Assembly (NCBI RefSeq): GCF_013283645.1
Contig: NZ_JABEKV010000002.1
Location: 1,371,798-1,435,797, forward strand
Direction: 5' to 3'
Source of the DNA: Sinorhizobium psoraleae
GTDB taxonomy: Bacteria > Pseudomonadota > Alphaproteobacteria > Rhizobiales > Rhizobiaceae
DNA: 64,000 nucleotides
Below the pieces are notes generated by a model, which was not told the origin of the DNA, did no database searches, and saw nothing but the letters and a program-made list of their open reading frames with translations. Positions within the stretch are counted from its first letter, which is position 1; every line of letters begins with the position of its first letter. A program made the position numbers and the translations under genes. Shown one piece after another: positions 16,531-24,333 of the stretch.

Positions 16531-17591
16531 GTTCAACCGTCAACCCGGTCCGCGTTCTTTGCGCAGGCCTCGGCAACATGGGGCGCAGCCACGCGCTCGC
16601 CTATCACCAAAACCCCGGCTTCGAGATCGCCGGTCTGGTCAATCGATCGAAGGTCGCATTGCCCGACGCGCTTGCGGGCTACGAGATCCTGCCGTCCTTC
16701 TCGGAGGCGCTCGCCGAGCTCAAGCCGGAGCTCTGCTCGATCAACACCTATTCCGACAGTCATGCGGACTATGCCGTGATGGCGATGGAAGCGGGCGCGC
16801 ATGTCTTTGTCGAAAAGCCGCTCGCCACGACTGTAGCCGATGCGGAGCGTGTCGTCGCCTGCGCCCGGGCCAACGGCCGCAAGCTGGTGGTCGGCTACAT
16901 CCTGCGCCACCATCCCTCCTGGATGCGGCTGATCGCCGAAGCGCGGAAACTGGGTGGCCCTTATGTCTTCCGGATGAACTTGAACCAGCAATCCAGCGGT
17001 CCGACCTGGGCGACGCACAAGTCGCTGATGCAGACGACGCCGCCGATCGTCGACTGCGGCGTGCATTATGTCGACGTGATGTGCCAGATCACCGACGCCA
17101 GGCCGGTCGAGGTCCGTGGCATGGGCCTGCGCCTCTCCGACGAGGTGGCGCCGGACATGTACAATTACGGGCATCTGCAGGTGATCTTCGACGACAAGTC
17201 GGTCGGCTGGTACGAGGCCGGTTGGGGCCCGATGATCTCGGAGACCGCCTTCTTCGTGAAGGACGTGATCTCGCCGAACGGATCGGTGTCGATCGTCATG
17301 GACCAGGACGCGAAGTCAGACGACATCGACGTGCACACCAAGACCGCAGTCATTCGCCTCCACAGCGCAACGACCGGCCCGGACGGCCGCTTCCTTAAGT
17401 CCGACGAGGACCTTACGATGGAAGGGGAGCCGGGGCACCAGGAACTCTGCGACCGCGAGCAGGCCTTCGTGCTCAAGGCCATCAGCGAGAACATCAATCT
17501 CGACCGCCACATGGACGATGCCGTGCAATCGCTCAAGATCTGCCTGGCTGCGGACGAAAGCGTGCGCACCGGCATGCCGGTCAAGCTTTAA
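16527..17591 (+). CDS. Gfo/Idh/MocA family sugar oxidoreductase
   Basis: The 354-residue NAD(P)-dependent oxidoreductase has the Rossmann motif [17 protein letters not shown], the family motif EKPLATT in [16 protein letters not shown], and an alpha/beta C-terminal domain with [11 protein letters not shown] holding the usual catalytic-histidine region. It starts with GTG overlapping the permease stop. Its place inside a sugar ABC operon suggests it oxidises or reduces the imported sugar or a derivative before kinase action. The exact reaction cannot be read from sequence. Confidence 0.88.
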   Translation: MSSTVNPVRVLCAGLGNMGRSHALAYHQNPGFEIAGLVNRSKVALPDALAGYEILPSFSEALAELKPELCSINTYSDSHADYAVMAMEAGAHVFVEKPLATTVADAERVVACARANGRKLVVGYILRHHPSWMRLIAEARKLGGPYVFRMNLNQQSSGPTWATHKSLMQTTPPIVDCGVHYVDVMCQITDARPVEVRGMGLRLSDEVAPDMYNYGHLQVIFDDKSVGWYEAGWGPMISETAFFVKDVISPNGSVSIVMDQDAKSDDIDVHTKTAVIRLHSATTGPDGRFLKSDEDLTMEGEPGHQELCDREQAFVLKAISENINLDRHMDDAVQSLKICLAADESVRTGMPVKL

Positions 17592-17607
17592 CCAAGAGGG
17601 GCAACAC

Positions 17608-18618
17608 GTGGGATCACTGCAGCTCAAATCCATCCGCAAGGCCTTCGGCAGCCATGAGGTGCTGAAAGGCATCGACCTCGAGGTGAAGGATGGCGAGTTC
17701 GTCATTTTCGTCGGCCCCTCGGGCTGCGGAAAATCGACGCTGTTGCGCACCATCGCCGGACTCGAGGACGCCACCTCGGGCAGCGTGCAGATCGACGGCG
17801 AGGAGGTTGGCCACGTCGCTCCGGCCAAGCGCGGCATTGCCATGGTCTTCCAGTCCTACGCGCTCTATCCGCACCTGACGGTCAAGGACAACATGGGCCT
17901 TGGCTTGAAGCAGGCAGGCGCGCCGAAGAAGGAGATCGACGAGAAGGTTTCAAAGGCGGCCGGCATGCTGTCGCTGGAGCCTTATCTCGCACGCCGTCCG
18001 GCAGAGCTTTCGGGCGGCCAGCGGCAGCGCGTGGCGATCGGCCGCGCGATCGTTCGCGAGCCAAAACTGTTCCTCTTCGACGAGCCGCTGTCGAACCTCG
18101 ATGCGGCGCTCCGCGTCAACACGCGGTTGGAGATCGCCCGGCTACACCGCAGCCTCAAGGCGACGATGATCTATGTCACCCATGACCAGGTCGAGGCAAT
18201 GACGCTCGCCGACAAGATCGTCGTTCTGAACGCCGGCCAGGTCGAGCAGGTCGGTTCGCCGATGGAACTCTATAACCGACCGGCCAACGTCTTCGTCGCC
18301 GGCTTCATCGGCTCGCCGCAGATGAATTTCATCGAGGGCGAGCGGCTCGGCGACGCGCAAGCCAAGACGATCGGAATCCGTCCCGAGCATATCGGGCTTT
18401 CTCGCGAGAGCGGCGAGTGGAAGGGCAAGGTCATCCACGTCGAACATCTCGGCGCCGACACGATCGTCTATCTCGATACGGAAAACGTCGGCACGATCAC
18501 GGTGCGGCTGTTCGGTGAACACCGGTATGCCGAGGACAATATCGTCTATGCGACGCCGGTCATCGGCAGCATGCACCGCTTCGGCACGGACGCTCGCGTG
18601 ATCAATTCCGGGCAGTGA
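17608..18618 (+). CDS. ABC sugar transporter ATP-binding protein (UgpC/MalK type)
   Basis: The 336-residue ATPase has Walker [11 protein letters not shown]-loop [13 protein letters not shown], signature LSGGQRQR, Walker [13 protein letters not shown] and switch THDQ, followed by a C-terminal OB-type regulatory domain (about 235-336) as in MalK/UgpC. The GTG at 17608 follows AGAGGGG; the upstream in-frame extension would lie inside the oxidoreductase gene. It powers the preceding permeases and may serve other CUT1 systems. Confidence 0.92.
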   Translation: MGSLQLKSIRKAFGSHEVLKGIDLEVKDGEFVIFVGPSGCGKSTLLRTIAGLEDATSGSVQIDGEEVGHVAPAKRGIAMVFQSYALYPHLTVKDNMGLGLKQAGAPKKEIDEKVSKAAGMLSLEPYLARRPAELSGGQRQRVAIGRAIVREPKLFLFDEPLSNLDAALRVNTRLEIARLHRSLKATMIYVTHDQVEAMTLADKIVVLNAGQVEQVGSPMELYNRPANVFVAGFIGSPQMNFIEGERLGDAQAKTIGIRPEHIGLSRESGEWKGKVIHVEHLGADTIVYLDTENVGTITVRLFGEHRYAEDNIVYATPVIGSMHRFGTDARVINSGQ

Positions 18619-18639
18619 GGCCCGGATGTCGATGTGACT

Positions 18640-18750
18640 GCCCCTCACCCTAGCCCTCTTCCCGCACGCGGGGAGAGGGGACTGGAACGGCGCGGCAAGC
18701 CCTTTCTCCCCGCCCGCGGGGAGAAGGTCGCGGCAGCGGGATGAGGGGCG
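18640..18750. repeat. RIME1-like element, copy 1
   Basis: This 111-bp mosaic palindrome is bounded by GCCCCTCACCC and GGATGAGGGGC, with two internal hairpins built from CTCCCCGCnnGCGGGGAG. It matches the rhizobial RIME layout and two other copies at 49043 and 62315. Confidence 0.8.
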
Positions 18751-18872
18751 GAAATCCGCTCTCGGAACTCTTCGACGAAGGATCGCGCCTGCGTGATCGC
18801 CAGCAGCTGCATGGCCGAAACGCCTGCAGCTGTTGGCTTTTTTCTTCTTCAGGTGTGATTTCCAAATCGGTG

Positions 18873-18915
18873 TTGCACTGCGGGAGAAATTAACATACAT
18901 TTGTGTCTGTATATT
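18873..18915 (+). promoter_or_regulatory. smeA promoter with AcrR-like operator
   Basis: TTGCAC (18873-18878), a 17-bp spacer and TACATT (18896-18901) form a sigma-70 type promoter. The -10 region is overlapped by a 24-bp imperfect palindrome at 18892-18915 (left ACATACATTTGTG, right CTGTATATT) that closely follows the E. coli AcrR operator. The smeR product encoded downstream is the likely repressor. The remaining gap (18619-19013) holds the RIME copy and leader sequence only. Confidence 0.65.
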
Positions 18916-19013
18916 AGCTCCCCGGTATGTTCCCACGCCGATACCGGATCCGCTTCATCTCACTTTCGGACCGCGCAACACTGCAAAGTGCCGGCTGCGG
19001 GCGGTCCTTGATT

Positions 19014-20237
19014 ATGGACATTGCGATGCGACGCATGAAACGACCGCCACTGGCCGCGGCTCTGGCAACTGTGATTTTTCTTGCCGGCTGCCAGAAGAAC
19101 GAAGAACAGCAAGCCGCCCCGGCGTTCCCACCGGCGGCTGTGGCCGTCTACACGACAGTGGCTGAAGCCCTGCCGATCACCAACGAACTGCCGGGCCGCA
19201 TTACTGCGACGCGCATCGCCGAGGTTCGGCCGCGGATTTCCGGCATAGTCGTCGAACGCGTGTTCGAGCAGGGCACGATCGTCAAGGAAGGCGACGTGCT
19301 CTACCGGATCGACCCGGCCCCCTTCCAGGTGAAGGTCGACAGTGCCGAAGCGACGCTGAAGCGGGCACAGGCCGTCGCCGACCAGGCCAAGCGGACCGCC
19401 GATCGGCAGTCGCGGCTGAAGGAAGCACAGTTCGCGGCGGTGCAGCAATTCGACGACGCGATCGCGGCGCTCGCCCAGGCCGAGGCCGATGTCGGCATTG
19501 CCGAGGCGGGTCTCGCCGAGGCGAAACTCAACCTGCAATATGCGAACGTTACCGCGCCGATCAGCGGCCGCATCGGTCGGGCGCTGATCACCGAAGGCGC
19601 TCTTGTCAGTGCGACGGACACGCAGAACCTCGCGACGATCCAGCAACTCGACCCGATCTACGCCGACTTCACCCAGTCCGCGACCGACCTCATCCGCCTG
19701 CGCAAGGCGCTCAAGGACGGCCAGATGATGAGTTCCGACAACGAAGCCGAAGTCCAGCTCATCCTCGATGACGGAACGCCTTATGCGCTGAAGGGCAAGT
19801 TGCTCTTCTCCGAAGCTGCCGTGGACGCGACCACCGGCCAAGTGACGCTGCGCGGCGAGTTCCCCAATCCGAACAACGATCTGCTGCCGGGCATGTATGT
19901 GCGCGTGCAGATCCAGCAGGGCTTGGAGAAGGATGCGATCACCGTTCCACAGCAGGCTGTCCAGCGCAACAATGCCGGCCAGTCCCAGGTCTACATCGTA
20001 AGCGCCGACAACAAGGTCGAATTCCGCAACATCACGCTTGGACGCACCGTCGGCGACCGCTGGCAAGTGACTTCCGGCCTCAAAGCCGGTGAAAAGGTAA
20101 TCGTCGAGGGCTTCCAGAAGGTTGGCCCGGGCGCGCCCGTGCAGCCGTCCAACTGGGACCCGAACGCAAAGCCTGCGACCGAACAGGCCAGCGCTCCGGA
20201 AGCCGCCGGCGAAAAGCCCGCCACCGAAGCGAAGTGA
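19014..20237 (+). CDS. smeA: RND efflux periplasmic adaptor lipoprotein
   Basis: The 407-residue membrane fusion protein is AcrA-like: a lipobox (IFLAGC, acylated Cys at about 26), then a beta-barrel and lipoyl half (LPGRITATRIAEVRPRISGIV, EGDVLYRIDPAPFQ), an alpha-helical hairpin rich in Ala/Glu (about 110-170), and NVTAPISGRIG. It links the SmeB pump to an outer-membrane channel not encoded here. In S. meliloti the matching locus is SmeAB, implicated in resistance to plant antimicrobials and nodulation competitiveness. Start is uncertain: ATGs at 19014, 19026 and 19035 all keep the signal peptide and none has a clear ribosome site. Confidence 0.9.
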   Translation: MDIAMRRMKRPPLAAALATVIFLAGCQKNEEQQAAPAFPPAAVAVYTTVAEALPITNELPGRITATRIAEVRPRISGIVVERVFEQGTIVKEGDVLYRIDPAPFQVKVDSAEATLKRAQAVADQAKRTADRQSRLKEAQFAAVQQFDDAIAALAQAEADVGIAEAGLAEAKLNLQYANVTAPISGRIGRALITEGALVSATDTQNLATIQQLDPIYADFTQSATDLIRLRKALKDGQMMSSDNEAEVQLILDDGTPYALKGKLLFSEAAVDATTGQVTLRGEFPNPNNDLLPGMYVRVQIQQGLEKDAITVPQQAVQRNNAGQSQVYIVSADNKVEFRNITLGRTVGDRWQVTSGLKAGEKVIVEGFQKVGPGAPVQPSNWDPNAKPATEQASAPEAAGEKPATEAK

Positions 20238-20247
20238 GAGCTTGAAC

Positions 20248-23200
20248 ATGCCCAGTTTCTTTATCGACAGGCCGATCTTTGCCTGGGTGGTGGCGATCTT
20301 CATCATGCTCGCCGGCATCATTGCGATTCCGCTCCTGCCGGTATCGCAATATCCGAGCGTGGCGCCGCCGCAGATCTCGATCAACACGAGCTACCCCGGT
20401 GCCTCGTCGCAGGACACCTATCAGAGCGTCACGCGCCTGATCGAGGATGAACTGAACGGCGTTGAGGGCCTGCTTTATTTCGAGTCGACGACGAGCTCTT
20501 CCGGCTCGGCCGAAATCAGCGCGACCTTCGCACCTGGCACCGATCCCAGCCAGGCCTCGGTGGACATCCAGAACCGCGTGCAGCGCGTCGAGCCGCGCCT
20601 GCCCGATTCCGTCAGGCAGCAGGGCGTGCAGGTGGACGAGGCCGGCTCCGGCTTCCTCCTGATCATCTCGCTCACCTCGACCGACGGGTCGTTGGACGCG
20701 ACGGGCCTCGGCGACTATTTGAGCCGCAACGTGCTGAGCGAGATCCAGCGCGTCCCCGGCGTCGGCCGTGCGCAACTCTTTGCGACAGAGCGCTCGATGC
20801 GAGTCTGGCTTGATCCGGACAAGATGCTCGGCCTCAATCTGACGGCGGCCGACGTGACAGCGGCGATCCAGGCGCAGAACGCCCAGATCGCTTCGGGCTC
20901 GATCGGCGCGCAGCCGAACCCGATCACGCAGCAGATCGCCGCGCCGGTCATCATCAAGGGTCAGCTTTCGACACCTGAAGAATTCGGCGCCATCGTGCTT
21001 CGCGCCAATGCCGACGGCTCCGCCGTGCGGCTTCGCGATGTTGCGCGGCTCGAGATCGGCGGCGAGAGCTACTCCTTCTCGACGCGCCTCAATGGCAAGC
21101 CTTCGGCGGCCATCGCCGTGCAGCTCTCTCCAAGCGGCAACGCGATGTCGACCTCGGCCGCGATCAAGGCGCGCATGGACGAACTCGCGGAATTCTTCCC
21201 GCAGGGGCTGGAATACTCCATCCCCTACGACACCTCGCCCTTCGTCGCGGTGTCGATCGAGAAGGTGTTGCATACCCTGGTCGAGGCCGTCGGCCTCGTC
21301 TTCCTGGTGATGTTCCTGTTTCTTCAGAACGTCCGCTACACCATCATCCCGACCATCGTCGTGCCGATCGCCCTTCTTGGCACCTGCGCGGTCATGCTGG
21401 CCATGGGGTTCTCGATCAACGTCTTGACGATGTTCGGCATGGTGCTGGCGATCGGCATCCTCGTCGACGATGCGATCATCGTTGTCGAGAACGTCGAGCG
21501 CATCATGTCGGAAGAGGGACTGACGCCGAAGGAAGCCACCCGCAAGGCGATGAAGCAGATCACCGGAGCGGTGATCGGAATTACCCTGGTGCTCTCTTCC
21601 GTGTTCATCCCGATGGCCTTCTTCCCGGGTGCAGTCGGCGTGATCTACCGCCAGTTCAGCCTGACCATGGTCGTCTCGATCCTGTTCTCGGCGCTGCTCG
21701 CCCTGTCGCTGACACCCGCGCTCTGCGCGAGCTTCCTGAAGCAGGTTCCGAAGGGTCATCATCACGCCAAGCGCGGGTTCTTCGGCTGGTTCAACCGTAG
21801 CTTCGACCGGACGTCGCACGGCTATACCCGCGTCGTCAGAGGCGTCGTCCACCGCACCGGCCGCTTCATGGTCATTTACCTGGCGCTGCTCGCGGGACTT
21901 GGCTGGGCCTTCCTGCAACTGCCGTCGTCCTTCCTGCCGGACGAGGACCAGGGCTTTGTCATCGTCATGATGCAATTGCCTTCGGAAGCGACCGGGAACC
22001 GTACGACCGAGGCCATCGAGCAGGCCGAGAAGATCTTCGGCCAGGAGCAGGCCGTCGACACGATCGTTGCGATCAATGGCTTCTCCTTCTTCGGCACCGG
22101 CCAGAATGCGGGCCTTGCCTTCGTGACGCTCAAGGACTGGAGTGAACGTGACGCGAACAATGCAGCGCAGTCGATCGCCGGCCGCGCGACGATGGCCATG
22201 AGCCAGATCAAGGACGCGATCAGCTTCGCTCTGTCGCCGCCGGCGATCCAGGGCCTCGGTACGACCGGCGGCTTCTCCTTCCGCCTGCAGGATCGCGGCG
22301 GTCTCGGCGAAGCAGCCCTTGCGAAGGCACGCGACCAGTTGCTCGGGCTCGCCTCCCAGAGCAAGGTGCTGACCGGCGTCCGTTTCGAGGGCATGCCCGA
22401 CGCCGCGCAGGTCACCGTCAACATCGATCGTGAGAAGGCCAACACCTTCGGCGTGACCTTTGCCGACATCAACTCGACGATCTCGACCAATCTCGGCTCG
22501 TCCTATGTCAACGACTTCCCGAATGCCGGCCGCATGCAGCGCGTGACGGTGCAGGCGGACGAGAGCCAGCGAATGCAGACGGCGGATCTCCTGAACCTCA
22601 ACGTTCGCAACTCGAACGGCGGCATGGTTCCGCTCTCAGCCTTTGCAAGCATCGAGTGGATCAAGGCTCCGACCCAGACGGTGGGCTACAACGGCTATCC
22701 GGCGGTTCGCATCAGCGGCGAAGCCGCTCCCGGCCATTCCTCGGGCGACGCGATTGCCGAAATGCAACGGTTGGCAGCCCAGCTTCCGGCGGGCTTCGGT
22801 TACGAGTGGACCGGTCAGTCGCTGCAGGAAATTCAGTCGGGCTCGCAGGCGCCGCTCTTGATTGCGCTCTCGTGCCTGCTCGTTTTCCTGTGCCTGGCGG
22901 CGCTCTATGAGAGCTGGTCCATTCCTGTCTCGGTGATCATGGTCGTGCCGCTCGGCGTTATCGGCGCCGTGCTCGCGGTCATGATGCGCGACATGCCGAA
23001 CGATGTGTACTTCAAGGTCGGCCTGATCGCGATCATTGGCCTCTCGGCGAAGAACGCCATCCTGATCATCGAGTTCGCCAAGGAACTGCGCGACCAGGGC
23101 AAGTCGCTGATCGACGCAACGCTCGAAGCAGCGCACTTGCGCTTCCGGCCGATCCTGATGACCTCGCTCGCCTTCACCCTCGGCGTTCTGCCGCTGGCGA

Positions 23201-23409
23201 TCGCGACGGGTGCAAGCTCCGGCAGCCAGCGCGCCATCGGCACCGGCGTCATGGGCGGCATGATCTCGGCAACGGTGCTGGCGATCTTCTTCGTCCCGAT
23301 CTTCTTCGTGTTCATCATGAAGATCTTCGGACGGAAAAGCGCGGCTGCCGCACCGCAAGCGGCCGTGGCAGAAGATACCGCATCCGAAATCGCCAAAGCT
23401 GCCGAGTGA
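20248..23409 (+). CDS. smeB: RND multidrug efflux pump, HAE1 family inner-membrane subunit
   Basis: The 1053-residue proton-driven antiporter is AcrB-like. It begins MPSFFIDRPIFAWVVAIFIM, has 12 membrane helices with two large periplasmic loops, and carries the paired TM4 aspartates of proton relay in GILVDDAIIVVENVERIM. The second-half motif GLSAKNAILIIEFAKELRDQG is also present. It is 10 bp after smeA and certainly co-transcribed. Substrates are likely amphipathic drugs, flavonoids and other plant compounds, inferred from the S. meliloti homologue. Confidence 0.95.
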   Translation: MPSFFIDRPIFAWVVAIFIMLAGIIAIPLLPVSQYPSVAPPQISINTSYPGASSQDTYQSVTRLIEDELNGVEGLLYFESTTSSSGSAEISATFAPGTDPSQASVDIQNRVQRVEPRLPDSVRQQGVQVDEAGSGFLLIISLTSTDGSLDATGLGDYLSRNVLSEIQRVPGVGRAQLFATERSMRVWLDPDKMLGLNLTAADVTAAIQAQNAQIASGSIGAQPNPITQQIAAPVIIKGQLSTPEEFGAIVLRANADGSAVRLRDVARLEIGGESYSFSTRLNGKPSAAIAVQLSPSGNAMSTSAAIKARMDELAEFFPQGLEYSIPYDTSPFVAVSIEKVLHTLVEAVGLVFLVMFLFLQNVRYTIIPTIVVPIALLGTCAVMLAMGFSINVLTMFGMVLAIGILVDDAIIVVENVERIMSEEGLTPKEATRKAMKQITGAVIGITLVLSSVFIPMAFFPGAVGVIYRQFSLTMVVSILFSALLALSLTPALCASFLKQVPKGHHHAKRGFFGWFNRSFDRTSHGYTRVVRGVVHRTGRFMVIYLALLAGLGWAFLQLPSSFLPDEDQGFVIVMMQLPSEATGNRTTEAIEQAEKIFGQEQAVDTIVAINGFSFFGTGQNAGLAFVTLKDWSERDANNAAQSIAGRATMAMSQIKDAISFALSPPAIQGLGTTGGFSFRLQDRGGLGEAALAKARDQLLGLASQSKVLTGVRFEGMPDAAQVTVNIDREKANTFGVTFADINSTISTNLGSSYVNDFPNAGRMQRVTVQADESQRMQTADLLNLNVRNSNGGMVPLSAFASIEWIKAPTQTVGYNGYPAVRISGEAAPGHSSGDAIAEMQRLAAQLPAGFGYEWTGQSLQEIQSGSQAPLLIALSCLLVFLCLAALYESWSIPVSVIMVVPLGVIGAVLAVMMRDMPNDVYFKVGLIAIIGLSAKNAILIIEFAKELRDQGKSLIDATLEAAHLRFRPILMTSLAFTLGVLPLAIATGASSGSQRAIGTGVMGGMISATVLAIFFVPIFFVFIMKIFGRKSAAAAPQAAVAEDTASEIAKAAE

Positions 23410-23417
23410 TCAACCAT

Positions 23418-23447
23418 CGACGGCCCGCCTCATCCGGCGGGCCGTCG
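23418..23447 (+). terminator. Hairpin after smeB
   Basis: A 12-bp stem CGACGGCCCGCC/GGCGGGCCGTCG (23418-23429 with 23436-23447) without a T-run lies 9 bp after the smeB stop. It may end or stabilise the smeAB transcript before smeR. Confidence 0.55.
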
Positions 23448-23555
23448 CGCTACTGCATGATTCCTTAAATGGGAGTCGGTTTACGGACAAAATCATGCAG
23501 CAATTCAAAGCCTACAGCGATCTTGGCGCATCCGATTGGACGCGCGGCGCTGTAG
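23448..23555 (-). repeat. Rhizobial palindromic intergenic repeat, family A copy 3
   Basis: CGCTACTGCATGATTCCTTAAAT is followed by ATCATGCAGCAATTCAAAG and GGACGCGCGGCGCTGTAG, in the same orientation as copies 2 and 4. It separates smeB from smeR. Confidence 0.7.
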
Positions 23556-23665
23556 AGCGGAATGAGGAGTATCCGCCCGCATCCCGCTCTCTAACTTCTT
23601 GGAATCGATCACGTTTAAGATTTTGGATCGATCCGACCCAAAATCACGTGATCTGGGAGATATGC

Positions 23666-24304
23666 ATGCGCCGAACGAAGGCCGAAGCCGAGGCTACCCG
23701 AAGCAGGATATTGAACGCCGCCGAGCGGATGTTTTTCGCCAAGGGTGTTTCCAATACGACGCTCGAGGAGGTGGCCAAAGCTGCCGGGGTCACACGCGGC
23801 GCCGTCTACTGGCATTTCGCCAACAAGACCGATCTCTTCCTCGCGCTCTACGACGCCGTGCCGCTGCCGCAGGAAGACATGGTCGCGCGCGAGGTCGAAA
23901 CCGAAGCCTCCGACACGCTCGCGATCGTCGAAAGCGCCACCGGCGATTGGCTGGACATGCTTGCCAAGGACGAGCAGCGGCAGCGCATTCTCGCGATCAT
24001 GCTGAGATGCGACTACGACAATGACATGTCTGCGGTGCTCGTCCGGCAGAAGGAGATCGATGACCGCCACAACGCAACGCTCGAACTCGCCTTCGCGCGT
24101 GCGCTGGAACGGGGGCAACTCCAAGTCAGCTGGACGCCGGCGTCCGCCACACGCGCCTTGCGCTGGATGATGATGGGGCTGTGCACCGAATGGCTGCTGT
24201 TCGGCCGCCGTTTCGATCTGGTGGCAGAAGGACGCGAAGCGCTGAGGCGTCTCTTCGCCAGCTTCCGGCAACCCCAAACGGGAGCCGATCAGGCGGCCGA
24301 ATAG
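23666..24304 (+). CDS. smeR: TetR/AcrR-family repressor of the efflux pump
   Basis: The 212-residue regulator has the TetR helix-turn-helix at about 28-50 (TTLEEVAKAAGVTRGAVYWHF, then KTDLFLALYDAV) and a C-terminal ligand-binding domain. Length and the RRTKAEAEATRSRILNAAERMFF opening are AcrR/TtgR-like. The ATG at 23666 follows GGGAGA. It most likely represses smeAB by binding the operator at 18892-18915 and is released by pump substrates; unusually for this family it lies downstream of the pump genes rather than divergent from them. Confidence 0.9.
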   Translation: MRRTKAEAEATRSRILNAAERMFFAKGVSNTTLEEVAKAAGVTRGAVYWHFANKTDLFLALYDAVPLPQEDMVAREVETEASDTLAIVESATGDWLDMLAKDEQRQRILAIMLRCDYDNDMSAVLVRQKEIDDRHNATLELAFARALERGQLQVSWTPASATRALRWMMMGLCTEWLLFGRRFDLVAEGREALRRLFASFRQPQTGADQAAE

Positions 24305-24333
24305 ACGGGCAACCGCTCCCCCGTCTCACGCGC

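Noticed and set aside
20080..21975. Very long open frame antisense to smeA-smeB (631 codons)
   Set aside because: It is a reverse-frame shadow of high-GC coding DNA: the translation is rich in Arg, His, Asp and Gly with no domain, while the plus strand encodes complete AcrA/AcrB homologues.
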